DNA of 42,936 nucleotides from the IMG/VR virus record IMGVR_UViG_3300020396_000013, positions 1 to 42,936 of that record. The stretch is one strand, 5' to 3'. The number at the start of each line of letters is the position of its first letter. The stretch's first letter is position 1. The position numbers and the translations under genes are program-made. Source of the DNA: a virus. Positions 24,120 to 32,569 of the stretch are shown here, piece by piece. Under the pieces are notes generated by a model that was given only the letters and a program-made list of their open reading frames with translations, ran no database searches and was not told where the DNA came from.

Positions 24120-25617
24120 GATAGTAGTGCAGAAGAAGAATGAATGCTCTCTTCTGTTAGGTTGTGACAATGGTATCATTCAAGAACTAAATGAATATTT
24201 TTCATTTTTTGTTCCAGGATATAAGTACATGCCAAAATATAAATCAAAGATGTGGGATGGTAAGATAAAGATATTTAATGCTTTATCTCATGAATTGCCA
24301 GCAGGTTTGTTACATCAACTTAAAATATTCTCTAAGGAAAGAGGGTATGAATTAGACTATGAAGATGGTGAGTATGGACCACCAGAAGTTTTTAATAAAA
24401 TAAACCCTAAAGAAATTATGAATTTTATTGAAGGTTTGAATTTAAGGAGTCGTGGTGAACCGATATCTATAAGAAGTTATCAATTTGATGCTGTGTGTTC
24501 TGCTATAAGAGAAAGAAGGTCTCTTTTACTATCACCAACTGGATCAGGTAAATCTTTAATTATCTATGTACTCATGCGTTGGTACATGGAAAATCATCAC
24601 GATAATGTTTTGGTTATTGTTCCAACCACTTCACTTGTTCAGCAGATGTTTGCAGATTTTAGTGATTATTCATCACACGATGATAGTGTTAATATAGAAA
24701 ATGATTGTCATTTTATTTATTCTGGTCAAGCAAAAAATGGAATAAAAGAAAGAATAATTATATCAACATGGCAGTCAATTTATAAGTTACCTGCAACATG
24801 GTTTTCTAATTTTGGTGTAATTTTTGGGGATGAGTGTCATGGTTTTAAATCAAAATCTTTAACATCTATTATGAATAAGAGTAGAAATACTGGATACAGA
24901 TTTGGAACTACTGGAACTTTAGATGGGACTGAAACACATAAATTAGTATTAGAGGGATTGTTTGGTAAGGTAATAAAGGTAACCACTACAAAAAAATTGC
25001 AAGACGATTCAACATTAGCACCCCTTGAAATATATTTATTGAAATTAGAATATGATGAGGCTGATTGTTTTCAAAACGTAGGTAACACCTATGCCCAAGA
25101 AATTAATTGGATTGTTCTAAATGAAAAAAGAAATAAATTTATTCGCAATTTAGCATTAGATATGAATGGTAATACTTTAGTATTATTTCAATTTGTGGAA
25201 AAACATGGTAAGGTACTTTATGATCTGATTTGTGATAAAAAGGAAGATAAAAGAAAAGTATTTTTTGTTTCTGGTGCTACAGAAGCAACAGACAGAGAAG
25301 CGATTAGAAAAATTGTAGAAAGTCAAAAAGACTCAATCATCGTCGCATCTCTAGGAACCTTTAGTACTGGTATAAATATTAGGAACTTACATAACATAGT
25401 ATTTGCTTCTCCGAGTAAATCCCAAATTAGAGTATTACAAAGTGTTGGGAGAGGACTGAGAAAAAGTGATGATGGAAGAATTACTAAATTATATGATATC
25501 GTAGATGATTTGAGACACAAAAAGAAATTAAATTATGCTTTACTTCATGGGGAAGAACGATTGAAAATATATAAAAAAGAACAATTCAATTTTAAAAGGT
25601 ATGAGGTCCGATTATGA
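24112..25617 (+). CDS. uvsW: Recombination/branch-migration helicase UvsW (GTG start)
   Basis: This is a superfamily 2 helicase that unwinds R-loops and branched DNA and so switches T4 from origin- to recombination-dependent replication. An N-terminal domain of about 110 residues is followed by Walker A SPTGSGKS (141-148), DECH box (240-243), TGT motif III (267-269) and motif VI QSVGRGLR (443-450). The length of 501 aa is practically that of T4 UvsW. Translation starts at GTG inside the uvsY end; no in-frame ATG with a better site is near. It overlaps the next gene by ATGA. All helicase motifs are intact. Confidence 0.95.
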   Translation: MDKIVVQKKNECSLLLGCDNGIIQELNEYFSFFVPGYKYMPKYKSKMWDGKIKIFNALSHELPAGLLHQLKIFSKERGYELDYEDGEYGPPEVFNKINPKEIMNFIEGLNLRSRGEPISIRSYQFDAVCSAIRERRSLLLSPTGSGKSLIIYVLMRWYMENHHDNVLVIVPTTSLVQQMFADFSDYSSHDDSVNIENDCHFIYSGQAKNGIKERIIISTWQSIYKLPATWFSNFGVIFGDECHGFKSKSLTSIMNKSRNTGYRFGTTGTLDGTETHKLVLEGLFGKVIKVTTTKKLQDDSTLAPLEIYLLKLEYDEADCFQNVGNTYAQEINWIVLNEKRNKFIRNLALDMNGNTLVLFQFVEKHGKVLYDLICDKKEDKRKVFFVSGATEATDREAIRKIVESQKDSIIVASLGTFSTGINIRNLHNIVFASPSKSQIRVLQSVGRGLRKSDDGRITKLYDIVDDLRHKKKLNYALLHGEERLKIYKKEQFNFKRYEVRL

Positions 25618-26048
25618 GTTATAAAGAACTTAAAGATTTTGATAAAGTAAAACAGATAAAGATTTCTTCTGGTGATGAAATTTTATGTGAAATAATGGAT
25701 ATTACGGATGAAGAACTTATAGTTCGTCACGCCCTTCAAATCTGTAAAATTGAAGTTGATGCCAGTAGAAGTTATGGTATGTTAAAACCTTGGATTTCGT
25801 TTCAAGAGCAAACACAAGAATTAGTATCATTAAACGACATGCATATTGTTGCTATTGCTACACCTAGTGAAGATTTAATAGTTCAATTTGGTAACGCCAT
25901 TAAAGGTAATAATAGCGATGAAGATTTTGATGTTGATACTTGGATGGATAGATTGTATAATAAAAAAGAAAGTTTAGAAGTTAATTTTAGTGAGATGCTT
26001 GATAGTGATGAAAATATCATCAGTTTTCCATCTGGATACAAACATTGA
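25614..26048 (+). CDS. Hypothetical Sm-like beta-barrel protein, 144 aa
   Basis: The first 80 residues fit an Sm/LSm-like barrel: a VKQIKISSGDEILCEIMDITDEELIVRHALQI strand series with the Gly-Asp-Glu turn typical of such folds, then a MLKPWISFQ segment. The acidic C-terminal half ends NIISFPSGYKH. I recall proteins of this type as common unknowns in marine T4-like phages. The function is unknown; RNA or protein binding is possible from the fold only. It is coupled to uvsW by an ATGA overlap and precedes a 132-base gap holding divergent promoters for gene 55 and for an antisense transcript. Confidence 0.7.
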   Translation: MSYKELKDFDKVKQIKISSGDEILCEIMDITDEELIVRHALQICKIEVDASRSYGMLKPWISFQEQTQELVSLNDMHIVAIATPSEDLIVQFGNAIKGNNSDEDFDVDTWMDRLYNKKESLEVNFSEMLDSDENIISFPSGYKH

Positions 26049-26073
26049 TTCCCCCCCATAAAGGATACTCCTT

Positions 26074-26102
26074 ATTATACACATAACTTATGATTCTGTC
26101 AA
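26074..26102 (-). promoter_or_regulatory. Perfect consensus sigma-70 promoter pointing antisense into the uvsW operon
   Basis: On the minus strand TTGACA (26097-26102), a 17-base spacer ending TGTG, and TATAAT (26074-26079) match the consensus at every position. The expected start is about 26067, so transcription would run leftward against the Sm-like gene and uvsW. The only nearby minus-strand frame (58 codons from 26059) is Leu/Ser-rich, and its ribosome site lies at the presumed start point. A non-coding antisense RNA is therefore more likely than a protein. Confidence 0.7.
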
Positions 26103-26125
26103 CCCCTAAAATAAAATAATTATGC

Positions 26126-26154
26126 TTTACATTACCGTCTATTTGTGGTAGAAT
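26126..26154 (+). promoter_or_regulatory. Sigma-70-type promoter for gene 55
   Basis: TTTACA (26126-26131), a 17-base spacer and TAGAAT (26149-26154) precede gene 55. An AAGGAG ribosome site at 26167-26172 follows. It probably allows early or middle expression of the late sigma factor by unmodified host polymerase. Confidence 0.75.
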
Positions 26155-26180
26155 GGTAGAAATATTAAGGAGTGAATTTG

Positions 26181-26777
26181 ATGCCAAAAGCAAAGTCTAA
26201 AAGTACGCATTATGTAGATAACAAAGAATTTTCCGCTAAAATAGTAGAATATGTTAAAACTATAAATGAAGCAAGAGATAATAATGAAGAATTGCCTGTA
26301 GTTCCAAATTATTTAGCATTATGTTTTTTAAGAATTGCTGAAAATCTTTCTCACAAATCTAATTTTATTAGGTATACCTATCGTGAAGAAATGGTTATGG
26401 ACGCAGTAGAGAATTGTTTAAAGGCAGTAGAAAATTATAATATTAATGCTGCTACTAGAAGTGGTAAACCAAACGCCTTTGCTTATTTCACTCAAATTAT
26501 TTGGTATGCATTTCTAAGAAGAATTGCCAAAGAGAAAAAACAACAAGATATTAAAGAAAAATATATGTCCCAATCTGGCATAGAAGCATTCCTTGTGACT
26601 GAAACTGGTGAAGCATCAACTGGCGTTGCGACACACTTCATTGACGTTCTCAAAGACCGAATTGACAAAGTAAAAGAATACGACACAGAAATAAAAGAAT
26701 TTGGTAAGGTTGAAAGGCAACAAAGAAAAAAAAGAACAGTTAATGTTGATTCCGATTTGAAAGACTTTTTAGAATGA
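26181..26777 (+). CDS. 55: Late-transcription sigma factor gp55
   Basis: This small sigma-family factor directs host RNA polymerase to TATAAATA boxes; eight such boxes are visible in this window. Sigma region 2-like helices are recognisable in YREEMVMDAVENCLKAVENYNI and AFAYFTQIIWYAFLRRIAKEKKQ. The C-terminus DSDLKDFLE is a hydrophobic/acidic sliding-clamp binding tail like that of T4 gp55, which contacts gp45 during activation. It is 198 aa long, against 185 in T4. The start chosen is the ATG 8 bases after AAGGAG; an in-frame GTG at 26172 lies inside that site. It overlaps gene 47 by ATGA. Confidence 0.93.
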   Translation: MPKAKSKSTHYVDNKEFSAKIVEYVKTINEARDNNEELPVVPNYLALCFLRIAENLSHKSNFIRYTYREEMVMDAVENCLKAVENYNINAATRSGKPNAFAYFTQIIWYAFLRRIAKEKKQQDIKEKYMSQSGIEAFLVTETGEASTGVATHFIDVLKDRIDKVKEYDTEIKEFGKVERQQRKKRTVNVDSDLKDFLE

Positions 26778-27835
26778 AATTATTAATACTGAACGATACA
26801 CATACAGGTATAAGAAATGCCTCTGATATTTTTTTAGATAATGCTGCAAAATTTTATAAAGAAATTTTATTTCCGCATTGTGACGATCATAATATCAAGC
26901 AGATATTACACTTGGGTGATTATTATGATCATCGTAAGTTTATAAATTTTAAGGCACTGACACACAATCGCAAGAGTTTTCTAAATCCTATGCGAGAGCG
27001 TGGCATGACTATGGATATTATTCCGGGTAATCACGACACATATTTCAAGAACACCAATGATTTAAATTCACTCAAAGAACTATTGGGTCATTATATGAAT
27101 GAAATTCATATTGTTATGAAACCCACAGTAATGAACTATGGTGGTCTTGACGTTGCGTTACTACCATGGATCACCAGTGAAAACTGTTCAGAATCTATGA
27201 ATTTTGTTAAAAATTGCAAAGCATCATTCCTTGCTGGTCATTTAGAATTATCTGGTTTTGATATGATGAGAGGAATTCAAAATAAACATGGAATGGATAA
27301 AGAAGCGTTCTCTAGGTTTGAGTTAGTTTTATCTGGTCATTATCATACCAAATCTCAAAAAAATAACATTATGTATCTGGGTACGCAGATGGAATTTTTC
27401 TGGTCAGATGCACATGATCCAAAACATTTTCATGTTTTAGATACTGAAACTCGCGAGATTGAAGCAATCGTTAATCCATTCACATTATTTGAAAAGATAA
27501 TCTATGATGATACAAAAACAGACTATAGTAATTATAATGTAGACCATTTAGATAATAAATTTGTAAAATTAGTTGTGATCAATAAATCTAACCCCTTTAC
27601 ATTTGATAAATTATGTGATAAAATAACAGATAGAAAAATACATGAATTAAAAATTGCTGAGAATTTTGACGAATTTATAGGTGAAAGAGTTGGTGATGAG
27701 GGTGTATCTGTAGAGGATACTACCACCCTTCTTGATAGTTACATTGATAATGTTGACACTGAATTAGATAAGTCTAGAATTAAAATTGAAATGAGAAACT
27801 TATTGACTGAAGCACAGGCACTTGAAATCGCATGA
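26774..27835 (+). CDS. 47: Recombination nuclease subunit gp47 (Mre11-like)
   Basis: This metallophosphatase nuclease works with gp46 to resect DNA ends for recombination-dependent replication and to degrade host DNA. Metal-binding motifs are all present: NDTHTG (7-12), GDYYDHR (48-54), GNHD (85-88), a GH at 155-156 and GHYH (188-191). The 353-residue length matches T4 (339). It overlaps gene 55 and gene 46 by ATGA at both ends, so 55-47-46 form a coupled unit. Confidence 0.96.
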   Translation: MKLLILNDTHTGIRNASDIFLDNAAKFYKEILFPHCDDHNIKQILHLGDYYDHRKFINFKALTHNRKSFLNPMRERGMTMDIIPGNHDTYFKNTNDLNSLKELLGHYMNEIHIVMKPTVMNYGGLDVALLPWITSENCSESMNFVKNCKASFLAGHLELSGFDMMRGIQNKHGMDKEAFSRFELVLSGHYHTKSQKNNIMYLGTQMEFFWSDAHDPKHFHVLDTETREIEAIVNPFTLFEKIIYDDTKTDYSNYNVDHLDNKFVKLVVINKSNPFTFDKLCDKITDRKIHELKIAENFDEFIGERVGDEGVSVEDTTTLLDSYIDNVDTELDKSRIKIEMRNLLTEAQALEIA

Positions 27836-29547
27836 TAATATTTAAATCGTTGAAGTATAAAAATTTCCTATCAACTGGAGATAATTGGACTGAAATAAAA
27901 TTAAATAATTCTAAGTCCACTCTCATTGTAGGAATAAACGGCGCAGGTAAATCAACCATGCTGGACGCCATATCATTTGGGCTATTTGGTAAACCTCATC
28001 GTGGTATAAATAAACCTCAATTAGTTAATACAATTAATAATAAAGATTGTGTAGTTGAAGTTGCATTTTCAATAGGTAGTAAAGACTTCAAAATTGTTCG
28101 CGGAATAAAACCAAATCTTTTTGAGATTTGGACAAATGGTAATATGATTGATCAATCATCTCACGCTAAAGAGTATCAAAAAATATTAGAACAAAATATT
28201 TTAAAATTAAATCATAAATCTTTCCATCAGATTGTAGTATTAGGTAGCAGTTCTTTTATTCCATTTATGCAACTGCCAGCACAACACCGTAGGGATGTTA
28301 TTGAAGACTTATTGGATATTAACGTCTTTTCTAAAATGAATACTATTCTAAAAGAAAAAACTTCTTTATTACGCGAAAATTTAAAGGACATAAAATATAC
28401 CATAGATTTGACTGAAAACCAGATAAAAACTCAAAAGAAATATATTAATGACATAACCACACTAAATGATGATTTTATAGAAAAAAGAAATACTGATATA
28501 TCTAATTTAATTTCTGAGCGTGAAGAACTGGAAAGCGATAATGAAATATGTCAAAAGTTTATAGATGAAAATCAGAAAACTATGCAAGAGGAATTAGATA
28601 ATGCGAATGATAAAAAGCAAGCGTTGCTCCAGTATCAAGCCCAATTCCAAACAAAAATCAAAAGATTGGTAAAGGAGAGCAAGTTTTATGAACAAAACGA
28701 AACATGCCCAACTTGTACCCAGAGTATTGACGAAAGTGTTAGATCAGAGAACCTTAAATCCGCAAAGGCCAAAGCAAAAGAATTTCAGCAAGCAATGGAC
28801 CATGGACTTAAAGAGTCGGCTGCTGTGGAACAGATTATTGAAAGGTACACTGAGTTGGCAGAAAAGATTAGACAACAAATGTCAACTATATCTTCTAACA
28901 ATAACACAATCACACGGTTCCAAAGACAAGTACAATCTTACCAAAATGAACTAAACCAACTTTCTGATCAAACTGGAGATTTGTCAAAGGCAAATATTGA
29001 ATTAAAAGATTTAGAAGAAAAAAAAGAAATATCAAATAATACGAGGTATGAGATAAACGAATCACATACCTATAATAACGTCATGGGTGAAATGCTTAAA
29101 GATACTGGAATTAAGACCAAAGTAATTAAACAATATTTACCTGTAATTAATAATTTGGTCAATAAATATTTACAGACCTTAGACTTTTTCGTACACTTTG
29201 ATCTAGATGAATCTTTTCAAGAGACCATTCGCTCAAGACATAGAGATGCCTTTTCATACGACTCTTTTAGTGAAGGTGAGAAACAGCGTATTGATTTGGC
29301 ACTTTTGTTCACTTGGAGAATGATTGCTAAGATGAAAAATTCTGTCGCGACCAATCTTCTAATTTTAGATGAAACTTTTGATTCATCTTTGGACCATGAC
29401 GGTGTTGACAATCTTATGAAAATACTATATACTCTCGGTGAAGATACTAACGTGTTTGTAATATCGCATAAAGGAGAAATTCTTGATGGGAAATTTGAAA
29501 ACAGATTGGAGTTTTATAAAGAAAAAAACTTTAGTAGGATGAAGTAA
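27832..29547 (+). CDS. 46: Recombination nuclease subunit gp46 (Rad50-like)
   Basis: This SMC-type ATPase partners gp47. Visible features are Walker A GINGAGKS (34-41), two long coiled-coil arms (about 170-290 and 300-410), the zinc-hook CPTC (292-295) at their tip, the ABC signature FSEGEKQR (479-486) and Walker B LLILDET (509-515). The 571-residue length equals the T4 protein (560) closely. It starts in an ATGA overlap with gene 47. The stop is followed at once by a sigma-70-type promoter for gene 45. Confidence 0.96.
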   Translation: MIIFKSLKYKNFLSTGDNWTEIKLNNSKSTLIVGINGAGKSTMLDAISFGLFGKPHRGINKPQLVNTINNKDCVVEVAFSIGSKDFKIVRGIKPNLFEIWTNGNMIDQSSHAKEYQKILEQNILKLNHKSFHQIVVLGSSSFIPFMQLPAQHRRDVIEDLLDINVFSKMNTILKEKTSLLRENLKDIKYTIDLTENQIKTQKKYINDITTLNDDFIEKRNTDISNLISEREELESDNEICQKFIDENQKTMQEELDNANDKKQALLQYQAQFQTKIKRLVKESKFYEQNETCPTCTQSIDESVRSENLKSAKAKAKEFQQAMDHGLKESAAVEQIIERYTELAEKIRQQMSTISSNNNTITRFQRQVQSYQNELNQLSDQTGDLSKANIELKDLEEKKEISNNTRYEINESHTYNNVMGEMLKDTGIKTKVIKQYLPVINNLVNKYLQTLDFFVHFDLDESFQETIRSRHRDAFSYDSFSEGEKQRIDLALLFTWRMIAKMKNSVATNLLILDETFDSSLDHDGVDNLMKILYTLGEDTNVFVISHKGEILDGKFENRLEFYKEKNFSRMK

Positions 29548-29551
29548 GAGG

Positions 29552-29580
29552 TTGACTAATTATTTATAATATGTTATAAT
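29552..29580 (+). promoter_or_regulatory. Near-consensus sigma-70 promoter for gene 45
   Basis: TTGACT (29552-29557), a 17-base spacer and a perfect TATAAT (29575-29580) lie 30 bases before gene 45, with GGAG in the leader. It would allow early synthesis of the sliding clamp and the replisome genes behind it. Confidence 0.88.
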
Positions 29581-29609
29581 CACAGAAATGAAACAATGGA
29601 GATTAAATT

Positions 29610-30296
29610 ATGAGAGAAGTGATTAGCGAAGCTACAATTCAAGTATTGAAGAACTTCGCATCTATTAATTCAAATATTGTTATTGAAAATGGCAGCAGTA
29701 TTAGAACTATTTCAGAAGCAAAAAATATTCTGGCAAAAGCGGAAGTTGAGCAAACATTTCCCCAAAGGTTTGGAATTTATGATCTAAGCGAATTTCTTGG
29801 AGTACTTGGTTTGGTTGACACGCCAGTATTGGATTTCGCTGGAGATTATGTGACTATTGGAGATTCTACTGGTAGATCAAATATCAAGTATTTTTTCTCT
29901 GATCCAGACATGCTGACAACATCTACAAAAGATGTAAAGATGCCAGAAGGTGACGTTAAATTTCGCCTAGATATGGATACATTAAATAAACTAAAACGAG
30001 CGGCATCCGCACTAGGTCACTCAGAATTGATCATTGAATCTAGTGGAAATGACGGTCTTGCGAAATTGACGGTAACGACAACTGATAATTCTACAGCGAA
30101 TACTTTTTCTATTGATATTCCTGTTGAAGAAAATTCAAGTAGTTATAAGTTTGTGTATAACATTAACAACTTGAAAATTTTAACTGGTAATTATGATGTG
30201 GAGATTTCATCAAAATTGATTTCAAAATTAACTAATACTGAAACTAAATTGCAATACTGGATTGCACTTGAAAAAACATCTACTTATGGAGAGTAA
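29610..30296 (+). CDS. 45: Sliding clamp gp45
   Basis: This trimeric DNA clamp tethers gp43 polymerase during replication and, in the late phase, slides to activate gp55-dependent promoters. The product is 228 aa, the same length as T4 gp45. It shows the characteristic N-terminal helix EATIQVLKNFASINSNIVIE and the FGIYDLSEFLGVLGLVDTP segment. Partners carrying clamp tails in this window are gp43 (SSLEDFFS end) and gp55 (DLKDFLE end). The clamp loader genes 44 and 62 lie downstream in the same transcript. Confidence 0.96.
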   Translation: MREVISEATIQVLKNFASINSNIVIENGSSIRTISEAKNILAKAEVEQTFPQRFGIYDLSEFLGVLGLVDTPVLDFAGDYVTIGDSTGRSNIKYFFSDPDMLTTSTKDVKMPEGDVKFRLDMDTLNKLKRAASALGHSELIIESSGNDGLAKLTVTTTDNSTANTFSIDIPVEENSSSYKFVYNINNLKILTGNYDVEISSKLISKLTNTETKLQYWIALEKTSTYGE

Positions 30297-30302
30297 TTAA
30301 AA

Positions 30303-30521
30303 ATGGCTGACGATAAAAATAAAAAAGTTGAAGACCCAAATAAAAAAGCATATGATCTTATGAATCAAATTTCTCGCAGCGCGATTGCAGTAATTGATAC
30401 CGTAACTCAGCGCGGTGGTTTTCGTGGTGAAGAACTATCAACGATTGGGCAGTTGAGAGATCAGTGTACTCAAGGTGTACAGATTGTTGAAAACTATAAG
30501 CAAGAGCAAGCAGAAGAATAG
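30303..30521 (+). CDS. Small hypothetical protein between clamp and clamp loader, 72 aa
   Basis: This is a highly charged, helical protein. The Lys/Asp-rich N-terminus is followed by KKAYDLMNQISRSAIAVIDTVTQRGGFRGEEL and a Gln-rich end. I do not recognise a function. It begins 6 bases after the gene 45 stop and is part of the 45-44-dexA-62 unit. Marine T4-like phages often carry a small unknown at this point, as I recall. T4 has 45 and 44 adjacent. It has no clamp-binding tail or metal site. Confidence 0.75.
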   Translation: MADDKNKKVEDPNKKAYDLMNQISRSAIAVIDTVTQRGGFRGEELSTIGQLRDQCTQGVQIVENYKQEQAEE

Positions 30522-30544
30522 ATATTAAAGGATAGATTTATATA

Positions 30545-31510
30545 ATGAATACTCAGAGTGACTTCTGTAATACAAATGAATTTCTGTGGGTGGAGAAGTA
30601 CCGCCCACAGAAAATTGAAAGAACTATCCTACCAAAAGAACTAAAGCAAAATCTACAAAAAATCGTTGAGACCGCCGAAATTCCTAACATGCTATTTACT
30701 GGAACCGCTGGTCTCGGCAAAACAACAGTTGCCAAAGCATTATGTAATACATTAGGTTTGGATTACATAATAATTAATGGCTCTGAAGATGGTAATATTG
30801 ATACCTTGCGTGGCAAGATCAAACAATTTGCTTCTACTGTATCATTGCAAGGTGGTTATAAGGTTGTGATCTTAGATGAGGCAGACTACCTCAATCCACA
30901 ATCAACTCAACCTGCTTTGCGTGGATTTATAGAAGAATTTAGCAACAATTGTCGCTTTATAATGACATGCAATTTTAAGAATAGAATTATTGAACCTTTA
31001 CATTCCAGATGTGGTGTATATGAGTTTAATACGACTAAAAAAGAAATGGCTGGTCTTTGTGGGGATTTTCTTAAACACGCTAGAAATATTCTTGAACAAG
31101 AGAATGTAAAATTTGAAGATCAAGACCTTGTTAATATTATTATGAAACATGCTCCTGATTGGAGAAGGGTTTTAAATGAAACACAAAGACGATCTATGGG
31201 TGGTATTCTTAGTGGGAATAGTTCTAGTAATACTGGTATTAATGAAATTGACTCTCTCTTAAAGTTCATCAAAGACAAAGACTTTAAGAAAATGCGTTCT
31301 TGGGTGGTCAATAATATTGATACGGATAGTTCTGCTATTTTTAGGGGAATTTATGATAAAATGTCAAATCATATAAAACCACACGCTATCCCTCAAGTTG
31401 TGTTAATTCTTGCAGAATATCAATATAAAAATGCTTTTGTTGCTGATTTAGAAATCAATACAGTTGCGTGTCTAACTGAAATAATGGCAAATGTGGAGTT
31501 CATAGAATGA
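30545..31510 (+). CDS. 44: Clamp loader ATPase gp44
   Basis: This is the AAA+ subunit that, in a 4:1 complex with gp62, opens and loads gp45. Motifs are EKYRPQKIE (17-25), Walker A GTAGLGKTT (53-61), Walker B ILDEADYL (109-116) and the arginine-finger SRC (154-156). It is 321 aa long, against 319 in T4. It overlaps the next gene by ATGA. All loader motifs are intact. Confidence 0.96.
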   Translation: MNTQSDFCNTNEFLWVEKYRPQKIERTILPKELKQNLQKIVETAEIPNMLFTGTAGLGKTTVAKALCNTLGLDYIIINGSEDGNIDTLRGKIKQFASTVSLQGGYKVVILDEADYLNPQSTQPALRGFIEEFSNNCRFIMTCNFKNRIIEPLHSRCGVYEFNTTKKEMAGLCGDFLKHARNILEQENVKFEDQDLVNIIMKHAPDWRRVLNETQRRSMGGILSGNSSSNTGINEIDSLLKFIKDKDFKKMRSWVVNNIDTDSSAIFRGIYDKMSNHIKPHAIPQVVLILAEYQYKNAFVADLEINTVACLTEIMANVEFIE

Positions 31511-32118
31511 GTGTTGCTTATGAAGGATTAAATGATTGTGTGATATATGACTTTGAAACACTTTCTGTTGATGTAAACAGAGGTGTTGTATTATCTTTAG
31601 GTCTGCTTACTTTCTCTAGGGCGAGATTTACAAATAATCCATACAGTTATGAAGAACTTTTAGATGGTAGTGTTGGTATTAAATATGATGTTAAAAAACA
31701 AGTGGAAGTTTATGATCGTAAAATTTCAAAATCTACACTTGATTGGTGGAATAAACAGCCCAAAGAAACAACAGCAGCAGTGATGGTTCCATCAGAAAAT
31801 GATAAAGATATTAGCGAAACCTATAACTTTTTTGTGCAGAATGTAAATATCAATAACCTAAAAACTGTGTTTTCTCGCGGAAATACCTTTGATATTCCTT
31901 TCTTTGAAGGTATCTTAAATGATACTGGTAAAAAAGTTCCTTATCCATTTTGGATGGTTCGTGATACAAGATCATTTCTTGATGGTTTGCTTTGGGGGTC
32001 TGGTGTTAAGAACGATTATATTCCAGAAGGATGTGCAGAAAAGTTTGTTAAACATGATGCGCGGCATGATTGTGTAATGGATGTAATGCGTATGCAAACA
32101 GTGATACAAAACCTATGA
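31507..32118 (+). CDS. dexA: 3'-5' DNA exonuclease DexA-like
   Basis: This is a DEDD-family exonuclease. In T4, DexA degrades single-stranded DNA 3' to 5'. Catalytic motifs are YDFETLS with D15/E17, SRGNTFDIPF with D129, and HDARHD with H183 and D188 (DEDDh arrangement). The length is 203 aa (T4 227). Here the gene stands between 44 and 62, coupled by ATGA at both ends, while in T4 44 and 62 are adjacent and dexA lies elsewhere. This suggests co-expression with the replisome. Confidence 0.85.
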   Translation: MSVAYEGLNDCVIYDFETLSVDVNRGVVLSLGLLTFSRARFTNNPYSYEELLDGSVGIKYDVKKQVEVYDRKISKSTLDWWNKQPKETTAAVMVPSENDKDISETYNFFVQNVNINNLKTVFSRGNTFDIPFFEGILNDTGKKVPYPFWMVRDTRSFLDGLLWGSGVKNDYIPEGCAEKFVKHDARHDCVMDVMRMQTVIQNL

Positions 32119-32492
32119 ACCACTTTGATTATTTAAACTCAATCAACCATAATAAAGGCGATATTATGGTTGATGATATCACTGAAAAATCATATAAATC
32201 ATACTACATTAATAGATCGTTATCCTATTTTAATGACACTATTCTTGCTGCAAACGAGATGAATAGGCACCATCATATTGATGGTAGGTTACAATATGAT
32301 TTTATGCGTAATATTGTTAGGAAACGAAAGCGGTTTTCTAAATGGACTAAGGCTGATAAAATGGATGCTTTAGATTCAATTAAGGAGTATTATGGATACT
32401 CAAATCAAAGGGCAAGAGAAGTTCTAAAATTGATCCCCAAAGAGCATTTAGATCATATTAGATTTAAGTTGCGTAAGGGTGGTAAAAACTAA
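32115..32492 (+). CDS. 62: Clamp loader small subunit gp62
   Basis: This is the non-ATPase subunit that completes the loader with gp44. The 125-residue product (T4 187) shows the marine gp62 pattern: FDYLNSINHNKGDIM, YYINRSLSYFNDTILAANEMNRHHHID, YDFMRNIVRKRKRFSKWTKA and the C-terminal YYGYSNQRAREVLKLI. The start taken is the ATG at 32115 overlapping the dexA stop (ATGA); the frame is open to 32070, but those 15 residues would lie in dexA without a ribosome site. It ends just before a late promoter. Confidence 0.88.
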   Translation: MNHFDYLNSINHNKGDIMVDDITEKSYKSYYINRSLSYFNDTILAANEMNRHHHIDGRLQYDFMRNIVRKRKRFSKWTKADKMDALDSIKEYYGYSNQRAREVLKLIPKEHLDHIRFKLRKGGKN

Positions 32493-32497
32493 AATTA

Positions 32498-32505
32498 TAT
32501 AAATA
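32498..32505 (+). promoter_or_regulatory. T4-type late promoter (TATAAATA) before regA and the accessory cassette
   Basis: An exact TATAAATA box lies 6 bases after gene 62 and 42 bases before regA. Behind it run regA and the leader-bearing genes up to 35096 with gaps of 0-11 bases, so it probably makes the cassette a late operon, the timing needed for packaging its products into heads. Confidence 0.78.
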
Positions 32506-32540
32506 CCATTGTCATTAATGAATATAACAAAAAAAGTGAG

Positions 32541-32569
32541 TTGACAATGAATGAAGAAACAAATATAGT
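32541..32569 (+). promoter_or_regulatory. Possible sigma-70-type promoter overlapping the regA start
   Basis: TTGACA (32541-32546), a 17-base spacer and TATAGT (32564-32569) match the consensus at 11 of 12 positions. The -10 box lies inside the regA coding sequence, so it could only serve genes downstream of regA, or arise by chance. Confidence 0.35.

Noticed and set aside
25883-26059. Minus-strand 58-codon frame behind the consensus promoter
   Set aside because: It is Leu/Ser-rich as expected for the antisense of a Glu/Asp-rich gene, and its ribosome site would sit at the transcription start.
26172-26180. GTG start three codons upstream for gene 55
   Set aside because: The GTG lies on the AAGGAG ribosome site; the ATG at 26181 has proper spacing.
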